Assembly: GCA_009667805.1 (NCBI GenBank) | Contig: CM019063.1 | Location: 350,324,942-350,388,941, forward strand | Origin: Leptobrachium leishanense | Taxonomy: Eukaryota > Chordata > Amphibia > Anura > Megophryidae | DNA length: 64,000 nucleotides | Reading direction: 5' to 3' | Shown: positions 12,251 to 24,186 of the stretch, one piece after another | How the letters are laid out: each line of letters opens with the position of its first letter | How positions within the stretch are numbered: the first letter of the stretch is position 1 | Translations under genes and position numbers: made by a program | The notes under the pieces: model-generated | Databases searched by the model: none | What the model was told of the DNA's origin: nothing | What the model saw: the letters and a program-made list of their open reading frames with translations, nothing else

Positions 12251-12716
12251 TGTGAAATGGAATTGAGTGGTTATTCACTATTTTGTTTGGCCCCTTGGCC
12301 TAGGATCTTGTCTAGGACAACTAGCAATGAAGTTAGTTTGGGGTTTACTTATTCTATTAATCTGTTATGTCTTTTATGTTGTTTCTCTACTAATCAAATG
12401 TCTAACATCCTGTTGCTAAAAGGCCCAAAGGTAAAGGTTTCTCCCTCCTCAGAGGCTTGTCCTCTAATCGTTGTTTGAGTTCACACTCTATGGGAAGAGG
12501 TTTACATGGTCCGGTATAACACCAGAGTCTTTCTTCCATGAGAATTCTTGGGACGAGCCAAGAATTGCTTTGGCCCCTAATGTACAGCGTTAACACGTGA
12601 CTCTACAATTGTTTATTCCTTTGGGATAAAAGGAGTGATTGGGATGGCCCACATTATCCTTCAATCAATTCAATAATGAAGATTATATAATGGGTCGTGT
12701 TAGTCTGGATGCCAAA
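12251..12716. other. No recognised feature
   Basis: Unique-looking sequence between repeat U and a small MITE. The short open frames on both strands (12191-12478, 12402-12596) lack motifs. Confidence 0.45.
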
Positions 12717-12883
12717 ATCATGAGTATAGCAGCACGTAGTGATACCTTTTTTTATTGTTTCTGGGATACTGATCAGTATAGCATCCAGACCTGACGAAAA
12801 GAGATATACTCTAGAAAGCTTGTCTTTTAAATGTAACATTAGTCCAGTAAAAAAGGTTCACTACGTGCTGCTATACTCGTGAT
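12717..12883. repeat. Small inverted-repeat element (MITE-like)
   Basis: Inverted ends of about 34 bases: ATCATGAGTATAGCAGCACG at 12717 and its near-complement ending at 12883. The middle contains GACGAAAAGAG and CTAGAAAGCTTG. No clear target duplication was found, so the class is open. Confidence 0.65.
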
Positions 12884-12898
12884 TTTTATATATATATA

Positions 12899-13125
12899 TA
12901 TATGAAGCGATAGGGGCTGCACACGTGTGAACTGGTTAAAAATAAAAAATCTTTATTTAAGGCATCTTAAAATCAGACCGACGTTTCGGTTCTCTCTGGA
13001 ACCATCTTCACCCTGAAGATGGTTCCAGAGAGAACCGAAACGTCGGTCTGATTTTAAGATGCCTTAAATAAAGATTTTTTATTTTTAACCAGTTCACACG
13101 TGTGCAGCCCCTATCGCTTCATATC
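12899..13125. repeat. Near-perfect 227-bp palindrome
   Basis: Two arms of about 112 bases pair with a three-base loop centred at 13012 (CCATCTTCA CCC TGAAGATGG). Arms start ATATGAAGCGATAGGG and include ACCGACGTTTCGGTTC. By eye only a one-base length difference in an A/T run breaks the symmetry. It is followed by a (TA) run at 13208. It could be a foldback MITE or a head-to-head duplication, and a transcript would form a long hairpin. Confidence 0.93.
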
Positions 13126-13206
13126 TATCCTGTCCATGTCATTGGGCGTGCACCGTGGATTTCAGTTTGGTAGTGTGAAGATTGGGAGTAGCGGGAGTCC
13201 AAAGAG

Positions 13207-13207
<1 letters not shown>

Positions 13208-13241
<34 letters not shown>
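13208..13241. repeat. (TA)n microsatellite
   Basis: A perfect run of about 16 TA dinucleotides. Similar runs occur near 12887 and 38166-38199. Confidence 0.95.
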
Positions 13242-13244
<3 letters not shown>

Positions 13245-13401
13245 GTGATACAGCATCCACTCGGGATACTTGGTTCCTGCCAAACAACACGATCCTCTAG
13301 GGTATAAACAGACACAGTCTTGACGTTGTGCAAAGGAGAGGTCTTTTTATTCCATAAACAAGCGCCACACTTGGCTTTGATTCACTATTGCAGGTGAGTA
13401 A

Positions 13402-14141
13402 CACCTTCCCGTCCGCGGACGTACTTGTAACCCCCCCTCCCTATACTCACCTCTCTTGCTTGGCTTCCATGGTGGTCTGGCAAGCTGGAAGTCTGCCCCG
13501 CCTAATCATGGGGCCTGGCTATCACAATGACGTCACCAACATGCGTAATGACATAATAGCCAGGCCCCCCCCCGTGCCAGCAGTGGAGAAAAGGGGAGGG
13601 GGCTCCTTTTGGAGCCCTTTCCCTCCCAAACGGCTACACTTGGGTAAAAAAGAAAGGTAGCGCTGGAGAGGGCAGATTCTGCCTTTTTCAACAGTGCCGC
13701 TCTTTAACCCCTTAGGTGCTGGATCGCGATTCAAACCCAGAAGTGGCTGACATCTTGGATGTCAGCAAAGCCTCCAGGTTACCCCCAGCCACTGACATTC
13801 GTCGCCATATGTGTGATGTCAGTGGGCCATTTACTCCCCTAGCTGCCAAGTGGAGATAGGGGGATCCAAAGGATTCCCCTATCTCCCCATCCGTGGCAGC
13901 TAGAGTGTCAGGTTTGATATCATTTGAAAGGCCGGATCATGATACCAAACATGACTAGGTCTGGTGTAAAACTATTTTCTTAAAAAATAATAATAATAAA
14001 GTGGGTTTTTAAAAAAAATAATAAATAATTGTCTGGGGGTTATAATGAAATAGGACTTCAATTGGCGTTTAAACATGATGAGCATAAAACTGTCAAAATG
14101 AGCTCAGCGCACAGAGGTGAACTGGCTCAGCAGTGAAGGTG
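13402..14141 (-). mobile_element. piggyBac-like non-autonomous element, reversed and shortened
   Basis: The right end is GGCTCAGCAGTGAAGGTG followed by TTAA at 14142-14145; the left end is CACCTTCCCG after GTAA, a mutated TTAA. The interior matches the 1290 element in reverse (CATCATGTTTAAACGCC, blocks with GGATAGGGGGATCC-like sequence). At 740 bases it is shorter than the 1.2-kb relatives. No transposase. The 266 bases after it (to 14411) show a T-rich run and nothing else firm. Confidence 0.75.
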
Positions 14142-14411
14142 TTAACAAGCAAAAACATGTAAAAATTGGATATTTCTAATCTCAGCACAAAATTTCAAAA
14201 CTTTTTAGCTGGGTTCTTTTTTGGCGGTTTTAGATTTTGGGGATTAAATTTTGAAAAAGTGTGTTTTTTTTCCTTTTTTTTCATCACATTTCATAACTGT
14301 ATTTTATAGTAAACTAGGTGTAACTCCTGCCCGGAGGGCAGTCTATTGTTGTAGAGGATATGGCTGCCCAGTGCTCCCAATGATGTGGCTGTTTATTGCA
14401 CCCAGTCTCTG

Positions 14412-14922
14412 ACCCCCAGCTCACATGGATATATATATTGCCCCAGCTCACATGGATATATATATTGCCCAAGCTCACATGGATATATATATTGCCCCAG
14501 CTCACATGGATATATTTGCCCCCAACTCACATGGGTTTATATATATTTGCCCCAGCTTACATGGATATATATATATTTGCCCCTAGCTCACATGGATATA
14601 TATATGCCCCCAACTCACATGGGTTTATATATATTTGCCCCAGCTCACATGGATATATATATATTTGCCCCTAGCTCACATTGATATATATATTGCCTCC
14701 AGCTCACATGGATATATATATTGCCCCAGCTCACATGGGTATATATATTGCCCCAGCTCACATGGGTATATATATTGCCCCAGCTCACATGGATATATTT
14801 ACCCCCAGCTCACATGGGTATATATATTGCCCCCAGCTCACATGGGTATATTTTCCCCAGCTCACATGCATATATTTGCCCCCAGCTAACATGGATATAT
14901 TTGCCCCCAGCTCACATGGATA
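14412..14922. repeat. Minisatellite block A4 (opposite strand)
   Basis: About twenty units of CCCCAGCTCACATGGATAT plus a TA-rich spacer of varying length (TATATATTG). This is the reverse complement of the unit in hAT-1. It has long open frames in several frames only because the array lacks stops. It ends at the TA used by Tc1-B copy 2. I did not find a flanking hAT terminus here. Confidence 0.95.
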
Positions 14923-14924
14923 TA

Positions 14925-16191
<1,267 letters not shown>

Positions 16192-16193
16192 TA

Positions 16194-17162
16194 TTTGCGC
16201 CAGCTCACATGGGTATAATTGGCCCCTAGCTCACATGCATATAATTGGCTCCAGCTCACATGGGTATAATTGGGCTCCAGCTCACATGGGTATAATTGGG
16301 CCCCAGCTCACATGGGTATAATTGGCCCCAGCTCACATGGGTATAATTGGCCCCAGCTCACATGGGTATAATTGGCCCCAGCTCACATGGGTACAATTGC
16401 CCCCCAGCTCGCATGGGTATAATTGCCCCCCAGCTCGCATGGGTATAATTGGCCCCAGCTCACATAGGTATAATTGCCCCAGCTCACATAGGTATAATTG
16501 GCCCCAGCTCACATAGGTATAATTGCCCCAGCTCACATGGGTACAATTGCTCCCCAGCTCGCATGGGTATAATTGGCCCCAGCTCACATAGGTATAATTG
16601 CCCCCAGCTCACATGGGTATAATTGGCCCCAGCTCACATAGGTATAATTGCCCCAGCTCACATGGATATATTGCCCCAGCTCACATAGGTATAATTGCCC
16701 CCAGCTCACATAGGTATAATTGCCCCCAGCTCACATGGATATATATTGCCCCCAGCTCAGAGATATTATTGCCCCCAGCTAACATGGGTATAATTGCCCC
16801 CAGCTCACATTGGTATAATTGCCCCCAGCTCACATGGGTATAATTGCCCCCAGCTCAGATGGGTATAATTGGCCCCCAGCTCAGATGGTTATAATTGCCC
16901 CCAGCTCAGATGAGTATAATTGCCCCCAGCTCAGATGGGTATAAATGCCCCAGCTCAGATGGGTATAATTGCCCCCAGCTCACATGGTTATGATTGATCC
17001 CAGCTCACATGGGTATAATTGCCCCCATTTCACATGGTTATAATTGATCCCAGCTCACATCGGTATAATTGGCCCCCAGCTCACATCGGTATAATTGGCC
17101 CCCAGCTCACAGGGGTATAATTGCCCGAGCTCACAGGGGTATAATTGCCCGAGCTCACAGGC
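16194..17162. repeat. Minisatellite block A5
   Basis: About 38 units of roughly 25 bases of the form CCCCAGCTCACATGGGTATAATTG. The spacer TATAATTGGC differs from the TATATATTG of block A4 on the other side of Tc1-B. Sub-blocks use ACATAGG, CAGATGG or ACATCGG variants. It ends where the 51-bp repeats begin. Confidence 0.95.
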
Positions 17163-17174
17163 ACTGCCGCAAGG

Positions 17175-17430
17175 GCATCCGGCTCTACAGGATGCGCAAG
17201 CAGCCTATAGCTTGCTGCTGTGTGCGCATCCGGCTCTACAGGATGCGCACGCAGCCTATAGCCTGCTGCTGCGTGTGTATCCTGATCTCCTGGATGCGCG
17301 CGCAGCCTCTACCTGGCCGCTGCGTACGCATCCTGGTCTCCTGGCTGCGCGCGCATCCTGCATCTGTCTGAAGCTGCGCATTGGGTTTCTGTTGGATGCG
17401 CGCGCAGCCCACAGAAACCGGATGTGCGGC
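17175..17430. repeat. 51-bp GC-rich tandem repeat
   Basis: Units start at 17175, 17226, 17277 and 17328 (period exactly 51) with a looser fifth at 17378. Each contains GCATCC, CTACAGGATGCGC or variant, and GCAGCC. It lies directly upstream of the Gypsy-1 LTR homology and could belong to it or to the flank. A single similar piece occurs near 38211-38238. Confidence 0.85.
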
Positions 17431-17442
17431 AACGGAAACGGC

Positions 17443-17666
17443 TTACTGATACTCTCTGGCATATAGAACCTTGGAAAACGGCTTACTGACACTCTCTTGC
17501 ATATTGTACCCTGGCTTTGTTTGACATCCGATCTATATCTGTATATTCTGTACTTTATACTAGCATAGGGTATAGTCGCATACAGACCAAGTCTTGGAAT
17601 CGGAGGGAAAGGATAGTCGGGCTGTGTACAAGGATCAGATACCGAGTTCTGGTCGGGAACGTGACA
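17443..17666 (+). repeat. Gypsy-1 5' LTR (at least its right part)
   Basis: Aligns with 37728-37953 over about 220 bases, sharing CTGATACTCTCTGGCATAT, CATAGGGTATAGTCGCATAC and the ending GGGAACGTGACA. It contains two imperfect copies of a ~37-base CTTACTGAYACTCTCTBGC motif. The left boundary is uncertain; no TG start is obvious on this side. The gag ATG follows 14 bases after the end. Confidence 0.78.
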
Positions 17667-17679
17667 TTACATCAGGGCC

Positions 17680-18604
17680 ATGGATCCTACAGATGTATTC
17701 TCTCAGCCAAGATTTCTGCAAAGCAGGAAGAGCAAGACCATAGGATGGATCAAATTGCTCAGGCCTTACATGCTCTTCTGAACCAGCCAGGTAGAGCAAC
17801 TCCTCCGGTTACCACACCAGTAACTGATGTCAGTATGTTTGCCGTAGCATTACCGGCTAACCACCATGTACACATAACTGCATCTATACATTTTGATGGA
17901 ACCCCTTGTGATTGTATGGTTTTTCTGATTAAAGTTGAAATTCATTTTGACCATAATCATGGTATTTGCCCCTCTGACAAATCTAAGGTTGGGTTCCTTA
18001 TTAATCACCTATCTGAAAAAGCTTTGGCTTGGGCGACCCCGCTGTAGGAAAATAAGAGACCTATCGTGTATGATTATGAAGCATCTGTGTCTGAATTACG
18101 GCGTACATTTATTCCTACTCAGAGCTAAAATTGCTGGTAGAGCGCTCTTTAGAATCAGGCAGGGCAACAGGAGAGTTTCTGACTACGCCATTGAATTTAA
18201 AACATTAGCCTCTGAAGTCACTTGGACTAATGAAGCTCTGGTATTAGCCTTCATGGAAGACTTGTCTGAATCTTTAATGCATGATCTTGCTCCTATGAAG
18301 TTGTCTGAGATTCTGGAGGAATAGATTGATTTGTAGACCTCTGGACGATCAGATCCATGAAACAAGGGCCCATAGAGTGTTGCCTTCTATTCCCAAAATT
18401 GCCCCTACTGTTCAGGTACAACCTGCAGCCGAGAACAGTCCCCCTGAACCTATGCAGATTGGTAATACAGGGATATCACAGGAAGAAAGACAGTACCGTA
18501 GACAGGAGGGGTTGTGTCTTTATTGTGGAGTTCGTGGGCACTTCAGAGGACAATGTACTAGGAGACCCAGAAGATCCAGGGTATCAGGAAACGATACAGC
18601 CTAA
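17680..18604 (+). pseudogene. Gypsy-1 gag
   Basis: Structural (Gag) protein relic of a Ty3/Gypsy retrotransposon. It starts MDPTDV at 17680, shifts frame once before the KQEEQDHRMDQ segment, and continues through the capsid-like region (VGFLINHLSEKALAWA, QGNRRVSDYAIEFKTLA). A CCHC zinc knuckle C-x2-C-x4-H-x4-C is intact at about 18518-18560 (CLYCGVRGHFRGQC). Further frame breaks occur near 18047 and 18324. The same protein is encoded by Gypsy-2, on the other strand, at 27461-31278. Confidence 0.88.
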
Positions 18605-18639
18605 GGTTCTTTAGGAGACAAACTTTGGGCATGACTACT

Positions 18640-19686
18640 GTGTCTCCTAGCATAAAACAAAAAAAACACGCATTGTCGTGTCAATCTCCCTTGCCTGGGA
18701 GACCTCCATGATTCATACTACTGCATTTATTGACTCGGGGCAGCAGGGAATTTTCTTGATCAGGCCTTTGCTTGCCCCCTTTCTATTCCATTGGTGGAGA
18801 GGGATATGCCGCTATTTGTAGAGGCCATTGATGGGAATCCTCTATCCCAGCCCAGGGTTACTCACGATACTGCTGTTATTTGTCTTACTGCAGGGGTACT
18901 TCATCAGGAGGCTAGAACATTCCAGGTCCTTGAATCACCCTCCTGTCTGGTGGTTTTGGGTTTTCCCTGATTGGCAAAACATAATCCCTCCCTGGATTGG
19001 GAACAAGGGGAGATTGCAGACTGGAATTTCCATTATTAGGCCCAGTGTCTCCATACTGTCACCACTATAGGGAGTCTCAATGTACTCACTGCTCCCCCTT
19101 TATCTTCCAAGGTACTTAAAAGGGACAAGGATCTGAGGGGGGGTTTTGACCAAAAAAATTGTGTGTTACCACCTAGCGACTGCGCTATTGATCTACTCCC
19201 TGGTACCATGCCACCCAGGGGTCATATTTATCCTTTGTCTCAAAAAGAGAATGATATAATGGAAGAGTATATGAGTGAGAATCTGGCCAAAGGCTTTATA
19301 CGGCGCTCTTCTTCTCCTGCTGGGGCTGGGTTCTTTTTTGTGCTCCAAAATGAGGGGGACTTGCGTCCTTGTATAGATTACAGGGGTTTAAACCGCATCA
19401 CAATCTGCAATGTGTATCCTATTCCACTCATATCAGAATTTTTGATAGGTTGAGAGATGCTAAGATATATACCAAGTTGGACCTAAGGGGTGCCTATTAC
19501 TTGGTCAGGGTTAGAAAGAATCAAGAATGGTAAACCGCTTTCAATACCTACAGTGGGCACTATGAATATTAGTGATGCCCTTTGGGCTATGCAATGCTCC
19601 AGCGGTATTCCAAGATTTTATAAATGATGTACTCAGAGACTTTTTGCAGGTATTTGTCTTTGTTTATTTGGATGACATCCTGATTT
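18640..19686 (+). pseudogene. Gypsy-1 protease and reverse transcriptase (5' part)
   Basis: The start of pol. The aspartic protease shows FIDSG at about 18728 and then a one-base frameshift. RT begins with [15 protein letters not shown] (about 19180), [17 protein letters not shown], and [11 protein letters not shown], then several shifts. The catalytic motif YLDDILI lies at 19660-19680 and is followed directly by TAG. Sequence homology to Gypsy-2 stops there, where the next element begins with TAGGGATGAGCG. It is clearly non-functional. Confidence 0.88.
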
Positions 19687-21120
19687 AGGGATGAGCGTTC
19701 GGTTCGGATCTGTTCGGAGTTCGATTCGAACATCGTCTGTTCGAAAGTCCGCGAACTTCGAAGTTTTTTGGGACGTTAGAGTAATTACAGCAGCAGAATT
19801 AAACCAGCGCTACACATGCATGATGCAAAGCATAGTGACAATCCTAGAAAATCCATTGATGTGCAGACACGAAATCAGACACATTTCTTTACAGGTAAGC
19901 ATACATACAGACCCACACTCTGACACACAATGCACTGACAAATATTTATTTCAAAGCAGACACCATTAGATACATACTGACAAAATATAACCATATAGAG
20001 ACAGTCCTATGTACAGACAAAGGCAGAAGCAAACACACATAAAGGCATGTATGCAGATGAAAAACATTCAGGTGCAACAGGAATGGATTAACCCAAAATG
20101 TAATCAATAAAAGACAATACCAGACTTTCTTCTCATATGATGCAAATAATTTCATTTAGAGAGACCTGCTCATGAACACACACACAAACTCACATAAACA
20201 CTGTGCTAAGCTCATTCATGCACAGAAACTCTCTCTCACCCCTATGTAAAGCAGAAAAAAATGACTGATACAAGCCACACATTGCTGGCATTTAATCCCA
20301 TGGTCACCTGCCATTTATCTCTAACCTCCGCAGCTGTCATTCTCACACTCACCTGCTATGAAGTATCTCACCCAGACACCTCTATGTTTTACCTGGTTTT
20401 CAGAGCAGGCCCCTGAAAGTGATACCTTGTGTATGTGGGGAGGGGGGGGCTTATCGTGATGCCTGAACTCCCAGCTTTCATACAGTGCCTGTATACTGAG
20501 GGACCAGACAAGGACTTTTAACGTAATGAATAATATGGCTCCTACAACTGTCCCCCCCAACCTTCTCAGTGATTTCTGCAGAATTGACAGTGCAGGGTGA
20601 GGAACTCTGTGCTTGCAGGAGGTGGAGAAGGGGGGAGCAGCCGGGGGGGCACACAAAATAACTAACAAATCACTGACAGCTGGGTCACTCACGAGACCTC
20701 TTGGTCTTTTCTCTCACCTGCCAAGTGATCCTGGCTGAGTCAAAGTGGAGGATCATGCTCAGTGCAGGGAGGGGAAGGTGCCAGCAGTTACAGACGCTCC
20801 CTCTATTCTCCTTCTCCTGGGTTCCTCCTGCAGCCACTCACACCCTCTCACTCAGTGCAGACATCTCACGCTCCTCAGAGCCCACGTGGTGCAGTGAGAT
20901 GAGAAGTCACATGTTCTCCCAGACCAGTCAGAGGGATTTCCTGCATCTGCCTGTCCCCTCCTCGCGTTGTCACATGACTCGCACAGCCAATGGGAGGGCC
21001 GTGTGAAGGAACCAAGCAGATACCGGCTGCTGGAAGCTTCAAGCTATTAGGGGCGCAAATTTCCCTCGAAAATTGTACCCAGGGCCACCGCCCCCGAGGC
21101 CCCCCTCACGCTACGCCACT
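19687..21120. mobile_element. hAT-like fragment (right terminus seen, left end unclear)
   Basis: The segment ends in GCTACGCCACTG (complement CAGTGGCGTAGC), a hAT-type terminus, directly before L1-like coding sequence. The left edge starts TAGGGATGAGCGTTCGGTTC, with GTTCG-rich sequence that looks like a different element end. No matching left CAGTGGCGTAG or 8-base duplication was found, so this may be two pieces. The part 20320-21010 is GC-rich with open frames on both strands (20321-20692 minus, 20701-21006 plus) that show no motif. Confidence 0.5.
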
Positions 21121-21786
21121 GCTTGACAGAATCCATGAACTAGAAGTGACTCATAAATCATCCCTGTCTCTATCGGTGTTTAAAGAACTCACCATACAAA
21201 GAGCCCAATTGAAAAAGCGAATGTCTGACCAGGGGTTTTTAAACCACTTCGAGAAACTAAACAATTGTTTTATGTACAAGGAAAAAAATGCGGTCGTTTA
21301 CTGGCTCACGCTTTAAGGCGCAAACAACAAACTACCTATATTCCTAAAATTAAACAGTCGAATGGGCCGGACCTTCTTCTTAATAATGATATTACAGATG
21401 CTTTTCATAAATACTTTACCTCTTTATACCAACTGCGCGACACATCGCCTGATAGTGAGGAAGTCAGTGCATATCTTAAAGACTCGCTTCACTCTATATT
21501 ATCTCCTGAAATGTCACAAGCACTTGACACCCCGTTTACTTTAGATGAATTATCCACTACAATCCGATCCACTGCATCGGGTAAAAGCCCAGGCCCAGAT
21601 GGACTCACGATTGCATATTATAAAACCTTCCAATCCAGTCTAGGCCCTCATTTACTTTGTGTTTAATGCATTGGATCAGACTACCAGACTAGATCCAGTG
21701 TCATTACGTGCCCATATCACACTTATTCCCAAGCCAGATAGGGACCACACTCTGGTGTCCAATTATCGATCTATATCCTTGCTTAA

Positions 21787-22985
21787 CCCCTTAAGGACGG
21801 GAGTAATTTTACAAGTTTGGCGCTGTTTCGAAGTAGAAGTTTGCTGAGCTCATTTTGACGGTTTTAAACGAGGTTTTAAGTCCACCCAGACAAATTATAT
21901 ATCGTTCTTTCCGGCAGACTTGACAGATTAATAATATATCATTATTATATGTATACGTCATGCCCTGCGAAAATGCTATAACAAAATTGTTTAAAAAATG
22001 TTAATTTTCAATAAAATTTCAATCATCCACAGTGTGTAAAGTGTTTTTTTTTTGCATTTTATTACCCGAGACTTTGCGGATATATTCTATGGGGTAGACT
22101 TGTTAAAAAAAATGTAGCTTTTTTTTTTTTTTTTGGGGAGAAATTACGTGATTTTAGCTAAACCCCCCAAAAAAAAATCATTATTGAAGCATCATTGTTC
22201 ACATTATAATTGAAATGTGAACAATAGTGCTGCATTAAATTTTTTTTAAAAAGCACGTTTTTATTTTTAATTATTATTTTTATTATTGTATTTTTATTTT
22301 TTTTTACTTTTATTTTACAAGTAATATGGTCATGTTTGATAGCATTCGAAAGGCCATGATCAGGCCTTTCAAATGATACCCTACATGACCCCCTAGCTGT
22401 CACCGATGATGAGATAAAGGGGTTCAAAGAACCCCCCTATCTCCACCATGGGATTTCCTTAGGAAATCCCTTGGCAGCTAGGGGTTCCCTGGTTAACTGA
22501 CGTCATCGGGCCACGCCCGATGACGTCAGTGGACGTGGGGAGTCCCGGAGGTGGGGCTGCTATTCAAGATGGCGGCCCTCACCGTAAAAAGGCTGTGACC
22601 TGGCACCGATTGGTCCTGGGTCACAGCCTTGCCATCAAGGGGTTAATGCCATACATCCCTGGAAAGGCCAGGCTGTGCCCTTTCCAGGGATGCCTGGCAT
22701 TAGAGGGATCCAAAGGATCCCCCCTCCCCTCCAGGCGCTTCCCCTGCTCCGGCTGGGAGGGGACGCCTGAAACTGACGTCATCGCGTCTGGCGCGATGAC
22801 GTCAGTGCGCCGGGAGGCACCAGAAGTGCCGGTCTGACTCCGTGGGAGTCAGAGCAGCGCGGGAGCCGCCGGAGCAGGTGAGTATCTGCCGCCGGGGGGC
22901 TGCAGACGCCGGGGACGTACAGTTACGTCCTGCGGCGTTAAAGCCCGCCTAATACAGTAACTGTACGTCCCGCGGCGTTAAGGGG
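21787..22985 (+). mobile_element. piggyBac-like non-autonomous element inside the L1
   Basis: 1199 bases between TTAA at 21783-21786 and 22986-22989. Ends are CCCCTTAAGGACGGG and the complement of CCCCTTAACGCC. The left half matches 1290-2000 (TTCTTTCCGGCAGACTTG and what follows). The right third is GC-rich with TGACGTCA-containing palindromes (about 22500-22530, 22775-22805). No transposase. If the element and one TTAA are ignored, the L1 frame reads on from SLLN without a break. Confidence 0.9.
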
Positions 22986-23315
22986 TTAATGTTGACATAA
23001 AGCTGATGGCCAAAATGTTGGCACTTCGCCTTAATCCATTAATCCCTGGTCTAGTACACCCAGATTAGACAGGCTTTGTCCCCACGAGAGAAGCAAGAGA
23101 CAATACCATACAAGCTATTGACCTTATTAATTTGGCACACATATCCTCCACCCCTACCATGTTTTTATCGATAGACGCTGAGAAAGCTTTCGATCGTGTA
23201 GACTGGACATTTTTATTTGACACTCTATCAGGGTTGCGGTTTGGCCCTAAATGGTTGAGTTGGATACACTACCTATACAGTAATCCGTGTGCTTCAATAC
23301 GGGTCAATGGATTAT

Positions 23316-24186
23316 TGTAACGGGCGCAGTATCGCTCACACAGGAGTAACGAGGTTGAGATCTTTAAGGACTGAAATATCTGCTTGACGTTTACACACTG
23401 CTTGGTATACACAGACTTATACTCTAAAGTCAGGGAGGATGAGAGAACAATGGAGTTGCTACTAAGCACTAAAGGTTTCAAGACCGATAGACAACTTAGT
23501 GCACGTTCAGAAACACAAAGATACTTCAGACAGTAGGTGAATTGTACGGACTGCAGGGCAGTCAGGAAATGTGCAGATTTAACGTTTTCGGATAAATTGG
23601 AGCAGGTCAACGGTACCTTACGATATTCAGAGGTAACGGACACACATATGGGTCTATCACTGGTACAGTATTGAGTATACCTAGCGGTTTGCGCACACTG
23701 AACATAGGCTGAAAAAACAGTATTTTTCGATTGCGGTTTTCACATGTTTGTGGCAAAGAAACATGAGCCCTGGGTTGGGTATAGTAACCTAATGAGGCCA
23801 CAGACGATACCCCAATACGAGAAGGGCCAAAATCCCCCGAATCGAGTGAAAACCCCAGCGGCAAACATGGAGTTAAACCACCAAAGTACAATACTGGCGA
23901 TCGCAAATCGAGCAGCAACAGAATGGTCAAATACAAGCTGGGTCAAAAATCAGGAGCAGGGATCATATCCAGAAATGGGTTGGCAACAGATATCAACAAT
24001 GAGAATCAGCTAGCGATGTGGGAACAGAACTCCACGACAGGGCGACGAGGCAACTCCTCGCTCCCTGTTTTAAACCCGGTGACTCCTCGTGACCACACCA
24101 TTACCTAGTGCTGGCACTCGGCCAGCTCTTGGCACAGAACCTTGCCCAGATCCCCCAGGCAGCGCAGCAAGGTTGAGGATATAACA
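23316..24186 (-). repeat. Gypsy-2 3' LTR
   Basis: 871 bases, TG...CA in element orientation, near-identical to 31296-32196 apart from small indels. A segment of about 30 bases around GGCCCCGCCCCCTCGG (32081 in the other LTR) is missing here. The polypurine tract lies just outside at 24187-24200. The pol frame runs some 79 bases into this LTR before a TAG at 24107-24105. Confidence 0.93.

Noticed and set aside
16194..17162. CRISPR-like array
   Set aside because: Units are directly contiguous without unique spacers, and the setting is a vertebrate transposon landscape.
20321..21006. Two back-to-back GC-rich frames as host exons
   Set aside because: No domain, no clear splice signals, and they lie in a hAT-like fragment.
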